Shown here: one piece after another, positions 1 through 8,572 of the stretch | Numbering within the stretch: position 1 is the stretch's first letter | Layout of the letters: each line of letters starts with the position of its first letter | Source of the DNA: Methanoregulaceae archaeon PtaB.Bin056 | Lineage (GTDB): Archaea; Halobacteriota; Methanomicrobia; Methanomicrobiales; Methanospirillaceae | Length of the DNA: 57,466 bases | Reading direction: 5' to 3' | Assembly: GCA_002067095.1 (NCBI GenBank) | Contig: MVQD01000062.1 | Location: forward strand, 1 to 57,466 | The notes under the pieces: generated by a model | The model's database searches: none | What the model was told of the DNA's origin: nothing | Seen by the model: only the letters and a program-made list of their open reading frames with translations | Program-made: the position numbers and the translations under genes

Positions 1-513
1 CCCAGCACTGGCTCTATCGCGCTTAGGGGATGCCACAGTGGCGGGGCGAAGCCCCAAGAACGTCATCGTGTATGGAGTGCGGTTTTTCACAGAACGGAGG
101 GGGAGAATCCCTCTCCGGACCTCTCCCAATACGTGATAGCCTGTAAGAAGAATAAAATGGAAACCTCTGTTTCAGCGGGATACTCAGCACTGTCCCTATC
201 GCGCTTAGGGGATGCCACAGTGGCGGGGCAAAGCCCCAAGAGTGTCGTCGTGTATGGAGTGCGGTTTTTCACAGACCGGATGGGGAGAATCCCTCTCCGG
301 ACCTCTCCCCTATACGCGATAGTCTGCAAGAAGGGCATACTGGATAACCTTTGATTCTGCGAGATACCCAGCACTGGCTCTATCGCGCTTAGGGGATGCC
401 ACAGTGGCGGGGCGAAGCCCCAAGAACGTCATCATGTGATGAGTGCGGTTTGTTTAAGACCGGAGGGGGAGAATCCCCCTCTGGACCTCCCCCTTGATAC
501 GCGATAGTCTGCG
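1..513. repeat. Three tandem copies of a ~183-bp structured repeat
   Basis: Copies begin at 1, 183 and 367 (periods 182 and 184); the third stops near 513 and the array may continue left of the window. Each copy has CTATCGCG near its start (14-21, 196-203, 380-387) and the inverted partner CGCGATAG, or CGTGATAG in copy 1, about 120 bases later (132-139, 315-322, 500-507), enclosing a core of about 126-128 bp. Inside lie a GGGGC-GAA-GCCCC hairpin (GGGGC-AAA-GCCCC in copy 2) and a second G-run/C-run hairpin. No convincing coding frame runs through it. It resembles a dispersed structured intergenic repeat or a MITE-like element. The repetition is seen directly; the function is unknown. Confidence 0.85.
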
Positions 514-544
514 GGCAGGGTTGCACTGCACCCTATAAATCTGC

Positions 545-590
545 CTTGCGTTCCCGGGCTGAAGCTCTCAGATCTCTCGGGCTACGCAAG
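545..590. other. Inverted repeat/hairpin next to coaBC 3' end
   Basis: CTTGCGT at 545-551 pairs with ACGCAAG at 584-590. Inside, CCGGG and CTCGGG segments can extend the stem, and a CTATAAAT box lies just upstream on the plus strand (about 531-538). It lies downstream of the minus-strand coaBC gene, so it could be a terminator or RNA-processing hairpin, or the 5' part of a small plus-strand RNA. The stem is visible; the role is inference. Confidence 0.35.
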
Positions 591-666
591 TGTGAGGGGG
601 TAAAAGCATCCTAAAGCAAACTCTTGTTAAAAATGTGCGCTTGACCTGCGGGAGAAGAGGGGGTCA

Positions 667-1836
667 TCATCCTTTCTTCGAAAACCGGAATATCTCCATC
701 GCGCAACCGAGTATCTCGGCTGCAACAGCCTCCTTGCTGCCTGAGGCTTCACGCACGAACCCACCCTTTCCAAGGAGGGTCACGCGGGTGTCTGTCTCCC
801 CCATGACGAGGGGATCGTTTGCCACCACGAGCCCGATGCTGTCCCGAAGCATTTCCCTCCCCCGTGCCGCGGCATCGTCACCAAGCTTGAATGCGATGGT
901 GGGCACATGGAAGCGGTTTACGACATCGTCAAGTATCTTTGGGAGGGGATTGAGGGTGAGAGTCACCGGTCTCCCGCTTGGAATCTTTCCCGTGACTGGT
1001 TCGGGGCAAAAGTCCGAGACAGCGGCAGCAGAGATGAAGAGATCGACCGGATCGCATTCGCATATCCGGCAGACTTCCCTGTGCATCGTCTGCGCATCTT
1101 CGGCATGCACGTTCTCTGCGCCTGAAAACCGGTCACCGTGCACGACCGTGACCCGGGCTCCGAGCCGAAACGCCTGCATCGCGAGCGCCCGGCCCATCAG
1201 CCCGCGGGACCGGGTGGTGAGTATCCGCACGTCATCGACCTTCTCCCTGCAGGGACCGCTGGTGATGAGGACATGGCGCCCGAGGAGAGGTTTACCCAAA
1301 AGTTCCCGCTCGCAGAGGAGGACAATCTCGCTGATACCGGCGATCTTTGCCTTCCCTTCCTCGATCCTGGGGCCCGCAACCACGATCCCCCATCCCTGGA
1401 GGGTGGAAAGACACCCGGAAATGGCCGGGTGCCTGTACATGCTCTCGTGCATGGCCGGGGCGACCACCACCGGCATTCCCCTTCCGATCGCGGTGGTGGC
1501 AAAGGTGGTGACCGGGGTGTCATCGACCCCCGCCGCGATCTTGCAGAGGGTGTTTGCGGTCGCCGGGGCGATCAGCAGGAGATCTGCAGTCCCCCCCTCG
1601 CCGCAGAAGGTGACATGCTCGACCATGCCCGTGATCGCAGTGATTGCAGGCCTCCCGGTCGCATAGGTCAGGGCATCGGGGTGGATGATGCCAGAGGCGG
1701 CGCGGCTCATCACCGCCTGGACCCGTGCACCCTTTCGCCGGAGGGCATGGGCAAGCTGCACGGTCTCAACCGCCGCGATGCTCCCGGTCACCGCGAGCAC
1801 GATCTCCTTCCCGTCAAGTGTTCCTGATGCACTCAT
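667..1836 (-). CDS. coaBC: CoaBC: phosphopantothenoylcysteine decarboxylase / phosphopantothenate-cysteine ligase
   Basis: A 389-residue bifunctional enzyme of coenzyme A synthesis. The N-terminal half is the flavin-dependent decarboxylase (CoaC): an early VTGSIAA nucleotide-binding loop, a likely catalytic His at 74, PATANT at about 91-96, and a PAMHESMY segment near 127-134 where the family usually has PAMNxxMW. The C-terminal half is the ligase (CoaB), starting near 187 with the TSGPCREKVDD-type motif. Length fits the usual fused form of about 400 residues. The start overlaps the stop of the upstream Taw2-like gene by 4 bases (ATGA), so it is the last gene of the DUF424-NMD3-Taw2 operon. 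CoaBC uses phosphopantothenate, which archaea make from pantoate by their own enzymes. Confidence 0.93.
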   Translation of the reverse strand: MSASGTLDGKEIVLAVTGSIAAVETVQLAHALRRKGARVQAVMSRAASGIIHPDALTYATGRPAITAITGMVEHVTFCGEGGTADLLLIAPATANTLCKIAAGVDDTPVTTFATTAIGRGMPVVVAPAMHESMYRHPAISGCLSTLQGWGIVVAGPRIEEGKAKIAGISEIVLLCERELLGKPLLGRHVLITSGPCREKVDDVRILTTRSRGLMGRALAMQAFRLGARVTVVHGDRFSGAENVHAEDAQTMHREVCRICECDPVDLFISAAAVSDFCPEPVTGKIPSGRPVTLTLNPLPKILDDVVNRFHVPTIAFKLGDDAAARGREMLRDSIGLVVANDPLVMGETDTRVTLLGKGGFVREASGSKEAVAAEILGCAMEIFRFSKKG

Positions 1837-2711
1837 TCCCGCGTCACGTCCTGCACGTAATGCCAGGTATGAGGTCCCAGTTTCTTTACCTTATGGGTCT
1901 CCACTCGGGCGCGGATCCCCTGCTCTCCAAGGACTGCCATTATCTCACCCGTCCGATCACCCGCCGAATGCACGTGGAGGACCGTTCCCGGCCGGGAATG
2001 GGCGAGTGCAAGGGGGAGGTGGTCGATCGCCTCGAAATGGCCCATGATGATGCGATCGTAGGTCCCGGCGAGGCATTCCCTGCAGTCCCCCAGTTCTGCA
2101 GTCACCCGGTGGCCGACGCCATTCTCAAGGATGTTCCTCTTGAGATACGAGAATGCCAGGCGGCGTATCTCCATTGCATGGACCCGGGCTCCCGCGATGG
2201 CTGCAGGGAGGGTAAAATACCCTATCCCGGCATACATGTCGGCAACGTATTCCCCTGCGCGGACGAGGGAGCGTATCCGCTCTTTCTCTGCACGGTTCCC
2301 CATGGAGAACATGATGCGCGAGGGGTCGAGCCAGTATGTAATGCCGGACTCACAATGCCGGACCTCCCTGGCCTGCCCGGCCAGTACCTCTGTCCGGGGA
2401 GTCCTCGTGACACCCTCGCAGCATTCCACCCAGATAATACCGGCCGGGTTCTTCCATTCAACGAGGGCACGGACCTCGCCGTCATCGGGCCTCTCACCGT
2501 GGAAGACCGCCACGTCGCCCAGCATGAAGTACCCCCTGCCATGGTAATTTCTTCGGGGTGGAATGGTTGCGGTGAAGGGGTATCCTTCCCTCACCGGGAC
2601 CCAGGCGGTCGTGCCCTCGACATACGGCCGTCTCGTCCGATCGACCCATTCGGCATCTTTGAGTGCCCAAAGGTCGTTCTTATGGATCTCCCTGACCCGC
2701 ATCCGCGTCAC
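1833..2711 (-). CDS. taw2: Taw2-like tRNA(Phe) wyosine-pathway transferase (Trm5/TYW2 family)
   Basis: A 292-residue SAM-binding protein of the Trm5/TYW2 family (COG2520). The core has the Rossmann signature DMYAGIGYFTLP near 160-171, then an acidic ribose-binding position and, at the place where Trm5 methyltransferases carry NLP, the sequence MGHF. TYW2/Taw2 enzymes lack NLP there, so I favour Taw2, which transfers the 3-amino-3-carboxypropyl group of SAM to 4-demethylwyosine at position 37 of tRNA-Phe. It is shorter than full Trm5 and lacks an obvious D1 domain. Its start overlaps the NMD3 stop and its own stop overlaps coaBC. Trm5-type methyltransferase is the main alternative. Confidence 0.8.
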   Translation of the reverse strand: MTRMRVREIHKNDLWALKDAEWVDRTRRPYVEGTTAWVPVREGYPFTATIPPRRNYHGRGYFMLGDVAVFHGERPDDGEVRALVEWKNPAGIIWVECCEGVTRTPRTEVLAGQAREVRHCESGITYWLDPSRIMFSMGNRAEKERIRSLVRAGEYVADMYAGIGYFTLPAAIAGARVHAMEIRRLAFSYLKRNILENGVGHRVTAELGDCRECLAGTYDRIIMGHFEAIDHLPLALAHSRPGTVLHVHSAGDRTGEIMAVLGEQGIRARVETHKVKKLGPHTWHYVQDVTRE

Positions 2712-3748
2712 TCCAGCAGGACCAGGCGGTCCCCGTCTTCCATTATCCGTACCGTAGTCCCTGGGGAGATCTCCCTTCCCTGGGGTAATTTCACCTCTCT
2801 TGTGATTCCTGTCCGCGGGTCGAGTACTCCCAGGAGGTCGCCGTCACGGAATGCTACCATCCAGGCTGCGGCATCCCCCTTGTGGCCCGCCCTCCTCTCC
2901 ACCTGTCGTTCAGGGACTGACCTGACCAGGCCAGACACATGGTCAAGGCACCGGAGCTGCCTGCCTTCGACGCCGAGCACCTCCATGTGCCTTCCGGAGA
3001 CAAGGATGATATCACCCCGGGAATAGCGGGGGAGGCGGAGCGAGTAAGTGATACGGAAGACCTGCCTGCCCGCCTTCTCACCCACGAGTTTGGGGTGGGT
3101 GGTGAACCTGCCGCCGAGTTCCCGGGTGATTGCAGCGGCGATCTCGGAACCCAGCCGTTGAGACCCCACCGTGATATCAATGCCGTCCCGATGCTCTTCG
3201 AGGCGTGAAATGAACGAGAGGCGCTCTCCGGACTCCATCATTGAGGACTCGACAGCACAGGCGATCCTCGTCGTCTCTTCCACTTCGCGGGCTGAAGGTC
3301 TCCTCCCCGTTGCTCGTACCTGGACTACTCCCTCATAGTAACTCCCTGATATCCTGCAGCAGCGGTCGCACTGCTCCCGCTTCCACTCAACCTCGATTCC
3401 GCAGGACCCTTCCACCCTTACCCCAAAGAGCGTCCCACAGACCCTGCACTCAGCCCTGCTGCGGTTGACGCTTATGTCGTCGAGGGTGATAGCCAGGCTG
3501 ATGTCGCGAAGGTCTGGGTGGAGTCGTATTGTCCTCGTAATCAGCTGGCGGGCAAGTTCATCCCTCTCGATATGGAGATCGCACCAGCCGCCAGCCTCTT
3601 TCCTGGCCCCGCAGGTAGGGCAGATCACCGCCGACACCCTGGGGGGGCATTCCAGCCAGAGCGTCTTTTCGGCCCGGCACTGCCCGCAGACTTCCCCGCC
3701 AGGCGAAGGGTTTCCGCAGAGGGGGCAGATAGTCTCCCGGATATCCAT
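2708..3748 (-). CDS. NMD3-family 60S-type ribosomal export/assembly protein
   Basis: A 346-residue protein with the N-terminal cysteine pattern of NMD3: CxxC pairs at about 8/11, 21/24 and 43/46, then a CRVCG and a CDRCC pair around 104 and 125, followed by the eIF5A-like and OB-like C-terminal region. In eukaryotes NMD3 binds the large ribosomal subunit as an export adaptor; archaea have no nucleus, so a role in late 50S maturation is inferred. The open frame extends 11 codons further up, but the ATG at 3748 begins right after the DUF424 stop and gives the typical N-terminus MDIRETICPLC, so I chose it. It overlaps the next gene by 4 bases. Confidence 0.88.
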   Translation of the reverse strand: MDIRETICPLCGNPSPGGEVCGQCRAEKTLWLECPPRVSAVICPTCGARKEAGGWCDLHIERDELARQLITRTIRLHPDLRDISLAITLDDISVNRSRAECRVCGTLFGVRVEGSCGIEVEWKREQCDRCCRISGSYYEGVVQVRATGRRPSAREVEETTRIACAVESSMMESGERLSFISRLEEHRDGIDITVGSQRLGSEIAAAITRELGGRFTTHPKLVGEKAGRQVFRITYSLRLPRYSRGDIILVSGRHMEVLGVEGRQLRCLDHVSGLVRSVPERQVERRAGHKGDAAAWMVAFRDGDLLGVLDPRTGITREVKLPQGREISPGTTVRIMEDGDRLVLLE

Positions 3749-3749
3749 G

Positions 3750-4043
3750 TCAGATCCGGAATACCTGCGCGTGGGGCACATTGCCGAGCATCAGGCATGC
3801 GGATCGGGACAGCAGTCCCATCTCCACCGCAATGGCAACGGCACGCTCCCCCATGAGGTTTGCGTTCCCAGCCCCGGAAAGCACCGATCTCACCTCTTCG
3901 GGGGATGCGAGTGTTGTCCCGTAAAAGGACCCGGTGATCCTGATCTCCACTTCATTCCCGGAGATCGTCGTATTCATCAGCTCACGGTCGCACACCGCCA
4001 CCACCTCGTCCCCGGCAGGAGAACGGTGAACCTTCATATACAT
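3750..4043 (-). CDS. DUF424 family protein
   Basis: A 97-residue archaeal protein of the DUF424 family (COG2412), starting MYMKVHRSPAGDEVVAVCD. It contains the recognisable pattern FYGTTLASPEEV, then a segment rich in G and A (GAGNANLMGERAVAIA) that is the conserved family core. Function is not established. It is the first gene of the operon continuing into NMD3, Taw2-like and CoaBC, which suggests a translation-related or housekeeping role, though this is inference from context. No Shine-Dalgarno is visible; a TATA-like box ends about 25 bases upstream, so the mRNA is probably leaderless or nearly so. An alternative start at the second Met is two codons inside. Confidence 0.85.
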   Translation of the reverse strand: MYMKVHRSPAGDEVVAVCDRELMNTTISGNEVEIRITGSFYGTTLASPEEVRSVLSGAGNANLMGERAVAIAVEMGLLSRSACLMLGNVPHAQVFRI

Positions 4044-4067
4044 GGTACCACATGTGGGAAGGGATGC

Positions 4068-4078
4068 GTATTAATACT
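4068..4078 (-). promoter_or_regulatory. Promoter of DUF424-NMD3-taw2-coaBC operon
   Basis: On the minus strand AGTATTAATAC is centred about 29 bases before the ATG at 4043, the normal archaeal TATA-box to start-site distance for a leaderless transcript. No Shine-Dalgarno lies between. Confidence 0.5.
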
Positions 4079-4092
4079 GTAACTGGCGGCCG

Positions 4093-4920
4093 TCAGAGAC
4101 TGATGTCAACACCATAGACCCTGGATGGCGTGGTGACGTGGATCCTGTGGACTGCTGCACTGTCGATCATGCCGAGAGAGAGCAGCCTCGTGGTGGCACG
4201 CGGTACCGACCGAGGGCCGATGACTGCTCCCGGGCGGGAATGCTCGTCCATGTAGTCGCTCTCCATCATGAATTCCCTCCCTTCTCCCGCGAGTTTGGGG
4301 ATATCGGGGTGAGTGGCAAGCAGCGAGGGAACAAGGGGGGTCCCGGGGATGGCATAGTGCTTGACCACGCGGTCAGGGGAGAGCCCGGCCTCGCTGGCCA
4401 TCGCCCGCATGTCTGCACATGTACCGCTCTCGGCATGGACCTGGACCGCGCACCCCACCTCCCCTGCCTGCTGGAATGCGTGGGAGAGGACATCGTTTGC
4501 GGCATCCCAGACCTCTTTTGACACCTCGTAATGCGGTCTCCCGCTCTTGATGCCGACCGCGACACCGTCTGCAACGAACCTTGCGGCAAGCGAGATCCCT
4601 CCTTTCATGATCTCCACCACTCTCTCCAGGGGGAACGAGTCCAGGAGGCGCGTGATCTCGGCGGGGTGCACGCCGAGGACAGGGAAGACCACGAGGCCTG
4701 TCTCAGAGATCATCCGTGCGACAGAAAGGGTCTCCTCGAACACGGGGAGGAAATCCTCGCCCCTTGATGGCAGGATGCCAAACGATGAAGATGGCTTGCT
4801 GACCAGGAACAGGTGGGTTCCCCCCGATCTCATGAAGTCCTTTGCGGCATCGATTCCCCGCCCGTTCCGGGGATCGATATGGATGTGGTGATCCGTGATC
4901 GGGAACGCCTGGCCGTGCAT
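4093..4920 (-). CDS. TatD-related metal-dependent hydrolase (COG1099)
   Basis: A 275-residue amidohydrolase-fold protein. The N-terminus has the metal-binding HxH in DHHIHID (His12 and His14), a VLGVHPAE segment near 102, a VHAESG motif near 181 and KHYAIPG near 206, all expected for TIM-barrel metal-dependent hydrolases of the TatD superfamily. This archaeal subgroup (COG1099) has no established substrate. The start codon follows directly on the stop of mptD, so the two are almost certainly co-transcribed. That pairing makes a link with pterin metabolism possible, but nothing in the protein itself shows it. Confidence 0.85.
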   Translation of the reverse strand: MHGQAFPITDHHIHIDPRNGRGIDAAKDFMRSGGTHLFLVSKPSSSFGILPSRGEDFLPVFEETLSVARMISETGLVVFPVLGVHPAEITRLLDSFPLERVVEIMKGGISLAARFVADGVAVGIKSGRPHYEVSKEVWDAANDVLSHAFQQAGEVGCAVQVHAESGTCADMRAMASEAGLSPDRVVKHYAIPGTPLVPSLLATHPDIPKLAGEGREFMMESDYMDEHSRPGAVIGPRSVPRATTRLLSLGMIDSAAVHRIHVTTPSRVYGVDISL

Positions 4921-5244
4921 CTACTCCACGATCTCCATCAGCGGATAGTCGCCTTCACGCCGGATCCGGGCACGGCAGGACTCGCCTTCCACGCAGGTCG
5001 TGATCTCCACGTCCAGCATGAGACCCTGCAGCTCGGAGTACCCGAACATGTTCGGCTCCATGAGGCCCCTGTCGAGCCGGACTGTGATCCCCCTGACATG
5101 CGGCTGCAGCCCGACACTCTTCTCTATCGCATCCTCAATGGATCCGGCCGTTCCCGGCGAGACGGGGGTTCCCACCCACTGGTGATAAAGGGCCCCGAGC
5201 TTGATCCCGGCCTCGAATACCGCCTGCTCCCTTGCAGTGTGCAT
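4921..5244 (-). CDS. mptD: MptD-type 7,8-dihydroneopterin aldolase (methanopterin pathway)
   Basis: A 107-residue protein of the archaeal MptD family (typified by MJ1585), which cleaves 7,8-dihydroneopterin to 6-hydroxymethyl-7,8-dihydropterin and glycolaldehyde in methanopterin synthesis; it is unrelated to bacterial FolB. Recognisable parts are the N-terminal EAGIKLGALYHQWVGTPVS, the central RGLMEPNMFGYSELQG and the C-terminal VEITTCVEGESCRARI. Length matches the family. It begins about 40 bases downstream of the MCM stop, separated from it by a T-run that may terminate MCM transcripts, and its stop abuts the TatD-like gene. Confidence 0.85.
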   Translation of the reverse strand: MHTAREQAVFEAGIKLGALYHQWVGTPVSPGTAGSIEDAIEKSVGLQPHVRGITVRLDRGLMEPNMFGYSELQGLMLDVEITTCVEGESCRARIRREGDYPLMEIVE

Positions 5245-5268
5245 GGGGTATTTTTTGGGCCCGAAGGC

Positions 5269-5276
5269 AAAAAAAA
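5269..5276 (-). terminator. T8 run after mcm
   Basis: Eight consecutive Ts on the minus strand begin 7 bases after the MCM stop codon. Archaeal termination typically uses such T-runs. It separates rfcS-mcm from mptD. Confidence 0.5.
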
Positions 5277-5283
5277 GCGGTGA

Positions 5284-7425
5284 TCAGATCAGCTTGATAA
5301 AGCCGCTCTTGGGCTCCATCGCCTCCCCCTCGCGGAGGAATACCTTGATCTGTGCATCGATCTCCTCACGCGAGAACCCCTGGGGCGCAAGCATCTCGAT
5401 CAGCTCGGCGATCGCGATCCGGTCATTGCCGGTATCCTTCTGCATCTGCCGGATCGTCTGCTTGATCACCCTGATCAAGTCTCTCCTCCCCTTTGAGATC
5501 CCTGTGACGACCTTGTCGATGTCAAATGAGCCGGTCTTTGCGTCATAGGCCACTTCGCGAAGGCAGGTATCGACGATCTTGATCACGCGTTCGGCATCCT
5601 TCGTCTCGATATTGGGAGAGAGCCTGATCCTGGCGCTCGCTTCTGCAAGGCGCACAAGGGCCTCGAGCTGCCGGGCAGTGACAGGGACAGGCTTGTCAGA
5701 ACCAGCCGCGAGGTCCCGGAGTTGCATGTAATACCCGATCAGGGCTTCCCTGGCCGCGTCACTGAGCCGCGGGAAGCAGGTACGCCTGGCATATGCAACG
5801 TATTTCCTGAAGAGTGCGGGTTCTATCTCAGGAGTGACAGGGCGGAGCTGCTCCTCGATATATGCATCGTCCACCCCCGGGATGGGAGTCCTCTTGTGCT
5901 GGGCGATGGTCTCCCCGATACTGTGAGCCTTGAGGATATGGTCGGCGATGGCGCTGTCCCTGGTATGGTCGGGGATGTCACTCATCTTGAAGATGAGGTC
6001 GAACCGCGAGAGGAGTGAGCCTGGCATGTTGATCTGGTCCTGGATGGGGAGGTATGCATCGAATCGTCCAAGTTTCGGATTTGCAGCACCCAGGAGGGCG
6101 CAACGAGACTTGAGGGTCGCCGTGATCCCGGCCTTCGCCACGCTGATCGACTGCTGCTCCATGGCTTCGTGCAGCGCGGACCTGTCCTCTTTCTGCATCT
6201 TGTCCATCTCGTCGACTGCCGCGATCCCCATATCGGCAAGCACCAGGGCCCCTGCTTCGAGAGTCCACCTTCCGTCGCCAAATTCGTCCTTGACCGCCGT
6301 TGCGGTCAGGCCCGCTGACGTGGAAGACTGCCCGCTCGTGTAGATGGCCCTCGGCGAGAGCTTGACTACGTAGCGGAGCAGCTGGCTCTTTGCGATCCCG
6401 GGGTCCCCGATAAGGAGGACGTGGATGTCACCCCGTAGGTGGCTCCCGTCAGGCATCTCCTTGCTGATCCCCCCGAAGATCTGGAGCGCAATCGCTTCCT
6501 TCACGTCCTCGTTTCCGTAGATTGTGGGTGCGATTGAGTGGATGATCTTGCGATAGATGTGAGGGTCACGGGAGAGGGCGAGGATCTCCTCCTCGTCTTT
6601 TTCATCGATCTGCACCTCTTCAAACTCCTTTTCCGCAATCTCGATTGAGTTGCACTCGAGGTAAATGTCAAAGAGAGTGTTCTTCTCCCCGTGGGTGACC
6701 CGCTGCATGGACCGCAGTATCCCGTTGATGACGACCCTATCGCCCGGCGCGACTTTCCCGGTCAGGTCGTCGGTCACGTCCACGTCAAGGGTCTGGGGCT
6801 GCTCCCCGCCCCTCAGACCCTCGGGGGACTCCTGGATGCGGAGCTTCTGGGAGTCAACAAAACGTGAGCGCCTGGCGATCAGGTCCAGCTTCTTGAAGGT
6901 GCAGCCCTCGGTCGCACACCCGTCCGGCTCCTTGAATTTTCCATATCCCTGCTCCTTGATGGTGATATGACCACCAGGGCACCTGAAGACTGCCTGCACG
7001 ATGCGGGGGCGGACCTCGGTGGTCTTCCGCAGGATCCCTTCAACGCTGATGAAGCGGTTGATGTGGTCGGAGCGGATGTGCCGGATCCCGATCTTCCTGG
7101 GAAGGTTCACGAACCGGACATTCACCTCCCCGGTTGCCTTCCCCTCCCTCCCTTTTACGAGCTGGTGGTTCCTGATGGCGTTTCGCACGTCCTCGATGAC
7201 CTTGCCGGGATTGTCCAGGAGCTCGTCGGCCATCCGAAGGCCCGATCTCCCGTAGCTCTCCAGTTCGCGGTAATCTATCTCGAGTGATCGCCGGTAGGGA
7301 AACTCCCTGGAGAGTTCAGAGAGCTGCTTCTTGTACCTGCTTTTCAGAAAGCGGCTCCAGTCTGCGTCGCGGTCGATGATCTCGGGAGCAGCATCGGCGG
7401 CTGCAGCATCATCCCTTTTGGCCAT
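5284..7425 (-). CDS. mcm: Replicative DNA helicase MCM
   Basis: A 713-residue archaeal minichromosome maintenance helicase that unwinds DNA ahead of the fork as a ring hexamer. From the ATG at 7425: N-terminal domain with a zinc site (Cys149 and later CATEGC), Walker [10 protein letters not shown] at 340-348, Walker B with DEMD at 405-408, arginine finger SRFD at 473-476, and a C-terminal winged-helix region. No intein interrupts the ATPase core. The frame opens 7 codons earlier, but the ATG at 7425 has AAGGAAG in front of it. It overlaps the 3' end of the RFC small-subunit gene by 17 bases, so the two are one transcription unit. Confidence 0.95.
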   Translation of the reverse strand: MAKRDDAAAADAAPEIIDRDADWSRFLKSRYKKQLSELSREFPYRRSLEIDYRELESYGRSGLRMADELLDNPGKVIEDVRNAIRNHQLVKGREGKATGEVNVRFVNLPRKIGIRHIRSDHINRFISVEGILRKTTEVRPRIVQAVFRCPGGHITIKEQGYGKFKEPDGCATEGCTFKKLDLIARRSRFVDSQKLRIQESPEGLRGGEQPQTLDVDVTDDLTGKVAPGDRVVINGILRSMQRVTHGEKNTLFDIYLECNSIEIAEKEFEEVQIDEKDEEEILALSRDPHIYRKIIHSIAPTIYGNEDVKEAIALQIFGGISKEMPDGSHLRGDIHVLLIGDPGIAKSQLLRYVVKLSPRAIYTSGQSSTSAGLTATAVKDEFGDGRWTLEAGALVLADMGIAAVDEMDKMQKEDRSALHEAMEQQSISVAKAGITATLKSRCALLGAANPKLGRFDAYLPIQDQINMPGSLLSRFDLIFKMSDIPDHTRDSAIADHILKAHSIGETIAQHKRTPIPGVDDAYIEEQLRPVTPEIEPALFRKYVAYARRTCFPRLSDAAREALIGYYMQLRDLAAGSDKPVPVTARQLEALVRLAEASARIRLSPNIETKDAERVIKIVDTCLREVAYDAKTGSFDIDKVVTGISKGRRDLIRVIKQTIRQMQKDTGNDRIAIAELIEMLAPQGFSREEIDAQIKVFLREGEAMEPKSGFIKLI

Positions 7426-8386
7426 GCTTCCTTGCCTGGAGTACAAACTGTGCGATCATGGCTTCCATCTGGATCTCGGTGCCGGCCCCCTCGGAGAGGC
7501 GGAAATCCGTGGTCCCCAGCTGGTCTATGAGGGCAACCCTGAGGTGGGGATCCATCTCGCGCCTGACAATCATCCTGTAGCACTGGTTGATCAGCTCGTT
7601 TGGCGCGATACCGCGATCCTGCAGAAGGTGGTGCAGGATGGCTTCCGCCCCCTCGAAGTCCCCGGAGAGGGAGGTGGACAAAAGGTCCTCTATCTCGTCG
7701 GGGCGGGCCGTTGCGGTGATGGCGTAGACCATCCCCGCATCGATCTCGGGAGCGAGGATTGCGGCACCCTGGAGAGCATTGATGGCTTTGCGCATATCGC
7801 CCTGCGCGATATAGACGATTGCCTGGATTGCCGGCCCGGTGATGCGGATCTTCTCGTTCTCTGCTATTCTCAGTATCTCTTTTGTGATGGCCTCCGCGGA
7901 GAGGCTCCTGAACCTGTAGATCGCACAGCGGCTCTGGATGGGATCAATGATCTTCGAGGAGTAGTTGCAGGAGAGGATGAACCGGCAGGTGGTGGCGTAA
8001 CTCTCCATGGTCCGCCGGAGCGCCGCCTGGGCGTCGGGGGTGAGGGCATCGGCCTCGTCCAAAAAGAGTATCTTGAACGTGGCGCCCCCCAGCGGAGAAG
8101 TCCGCGCAAACTGCTTGATCTGGTTTCGCACTACGTCTATCCCTCGCTCATCGGAAGCATTGAGCTCCCTGAAGTTCAGGTTCCAGGAGTCCCCGAAGAA
8201 CTCGCGGGCAAGGGCGACGGCGGCGGTGGTCTTTCCCACCCCTGCGCTGCCGGTGAAGAGGAGGTGCGGGAGGTTCCCGGTCTTGACGTAACTCTGCAGG
8301 CGCTCCACGATATCGTCCTGGCCCACGATATCGGCAAGTGTAACCGGCCGGTACTTCTCTATCCAGATCATCGTGGTATCTTCCAT
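7409..8386 (-). CDS. rfcS: Replication factor C small subunit
   Basis: A 325-residue clamp-loader AAA+ ATPase. It loads the PCNA ring onto primed DNA together with the large RFC subunit, which is not in this window. Visible motifs are RFC box II (EKYRP at 10-14), Walker A GSAGVGKT at 46-53, Walker B LDEAD at 109-113 and the SRC arginine-finger motif at 152-154. No intein is present, although RFC genes often carry them. A GGAG-type ribosome site precedes the ATG. It is the first gene of a two-gene unit with mcm. Confidence 0.95.
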   Translation of the reverse strand: MEDTTMIWIEKYRPVTLADIVGQDDIVERLQSYVKTGNLPHLLFTGSAGVGKTTAAVALAREFFGDSWNLNFRELNASDERGIDVVRNQIKQFARTSPLGGATFKILFLDEADALTPDAQAALRRTMESYATTCRFILSCNYSSKIIDPIQSRCAIYRFRSLSAEAITKEILRIAENEKIRITGPAIQAIVYIAQGDMRKAINALQGAAILAPEIDAGMVYAITATARPDEIEDLLSTSLSGDFEGAEAILHHLLQDRGIAPNELINQCYRMIVRREMDPHLRVALIDQLGTTDFRLSEGAGTEIQMEAMIAQFVLQARKHGQKG

Positions 8387-8429
8387 CGTGCTCCTTCTCC
8401 CGGGGTGTGAAGACCGCGGTTCTTATCTC

Positions 8430-8438
8430 CACTATATC
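8430..8438 (-). promoter_or_regulatory. Likely promoter of rfcS-mcm
   Basis: The minus strand reads CGATATAGT about 47-50 bases before the rfcS ATG. This allows a leader of about 25 bases that contains the GGAG ribosome site. Confidence 0.4.
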
Positions 8439-8554
8439 GGGGGCAGGAGGAGAAATGTGTTGTGATTGGTGGATTGAGAGTGTGAAAGCTCCCATTGTAA
8501 GGTATCCGGCAATCCCCGGCTCCCTGCTGTGGGAAGGCGAGCATGCAGAGAGAG

Positions 8555-8560
8555 AAAAAA
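8555..8560 (-). terminator. T6 run after giant PKD gene
   Basis: Six Ts on the minus strand within a CT-rich stretch, about 13 bases after the stop of the 8573-15784 gene. Confidence 0.35.
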
Positions 8561-8572
8561 GAGATGGTGTAC

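Noticed and set aside
87-374. Frames of 73-95 codons inside the 183-bp repeats
   Set aside because: They cross repeat boundaries and follow the repeat sequence, with no protein-like composition.
1-513. CRISPR array
   Set aside because: The unit is too long, there are only three copies, and there are no short repeats with unique spacers of equal size, nor cas genes in the window.
1725-3026. A 433-codon plus-strand frame opposite taw2 and nmd3
   Set aside because: It is antisense to two clear genes and has the random look of GC-rich shadow frames.
5284-8386. Inteins in mcm or rfcS
   Set aside because: Both ATPase cores read continuously through the usual insertion sites.
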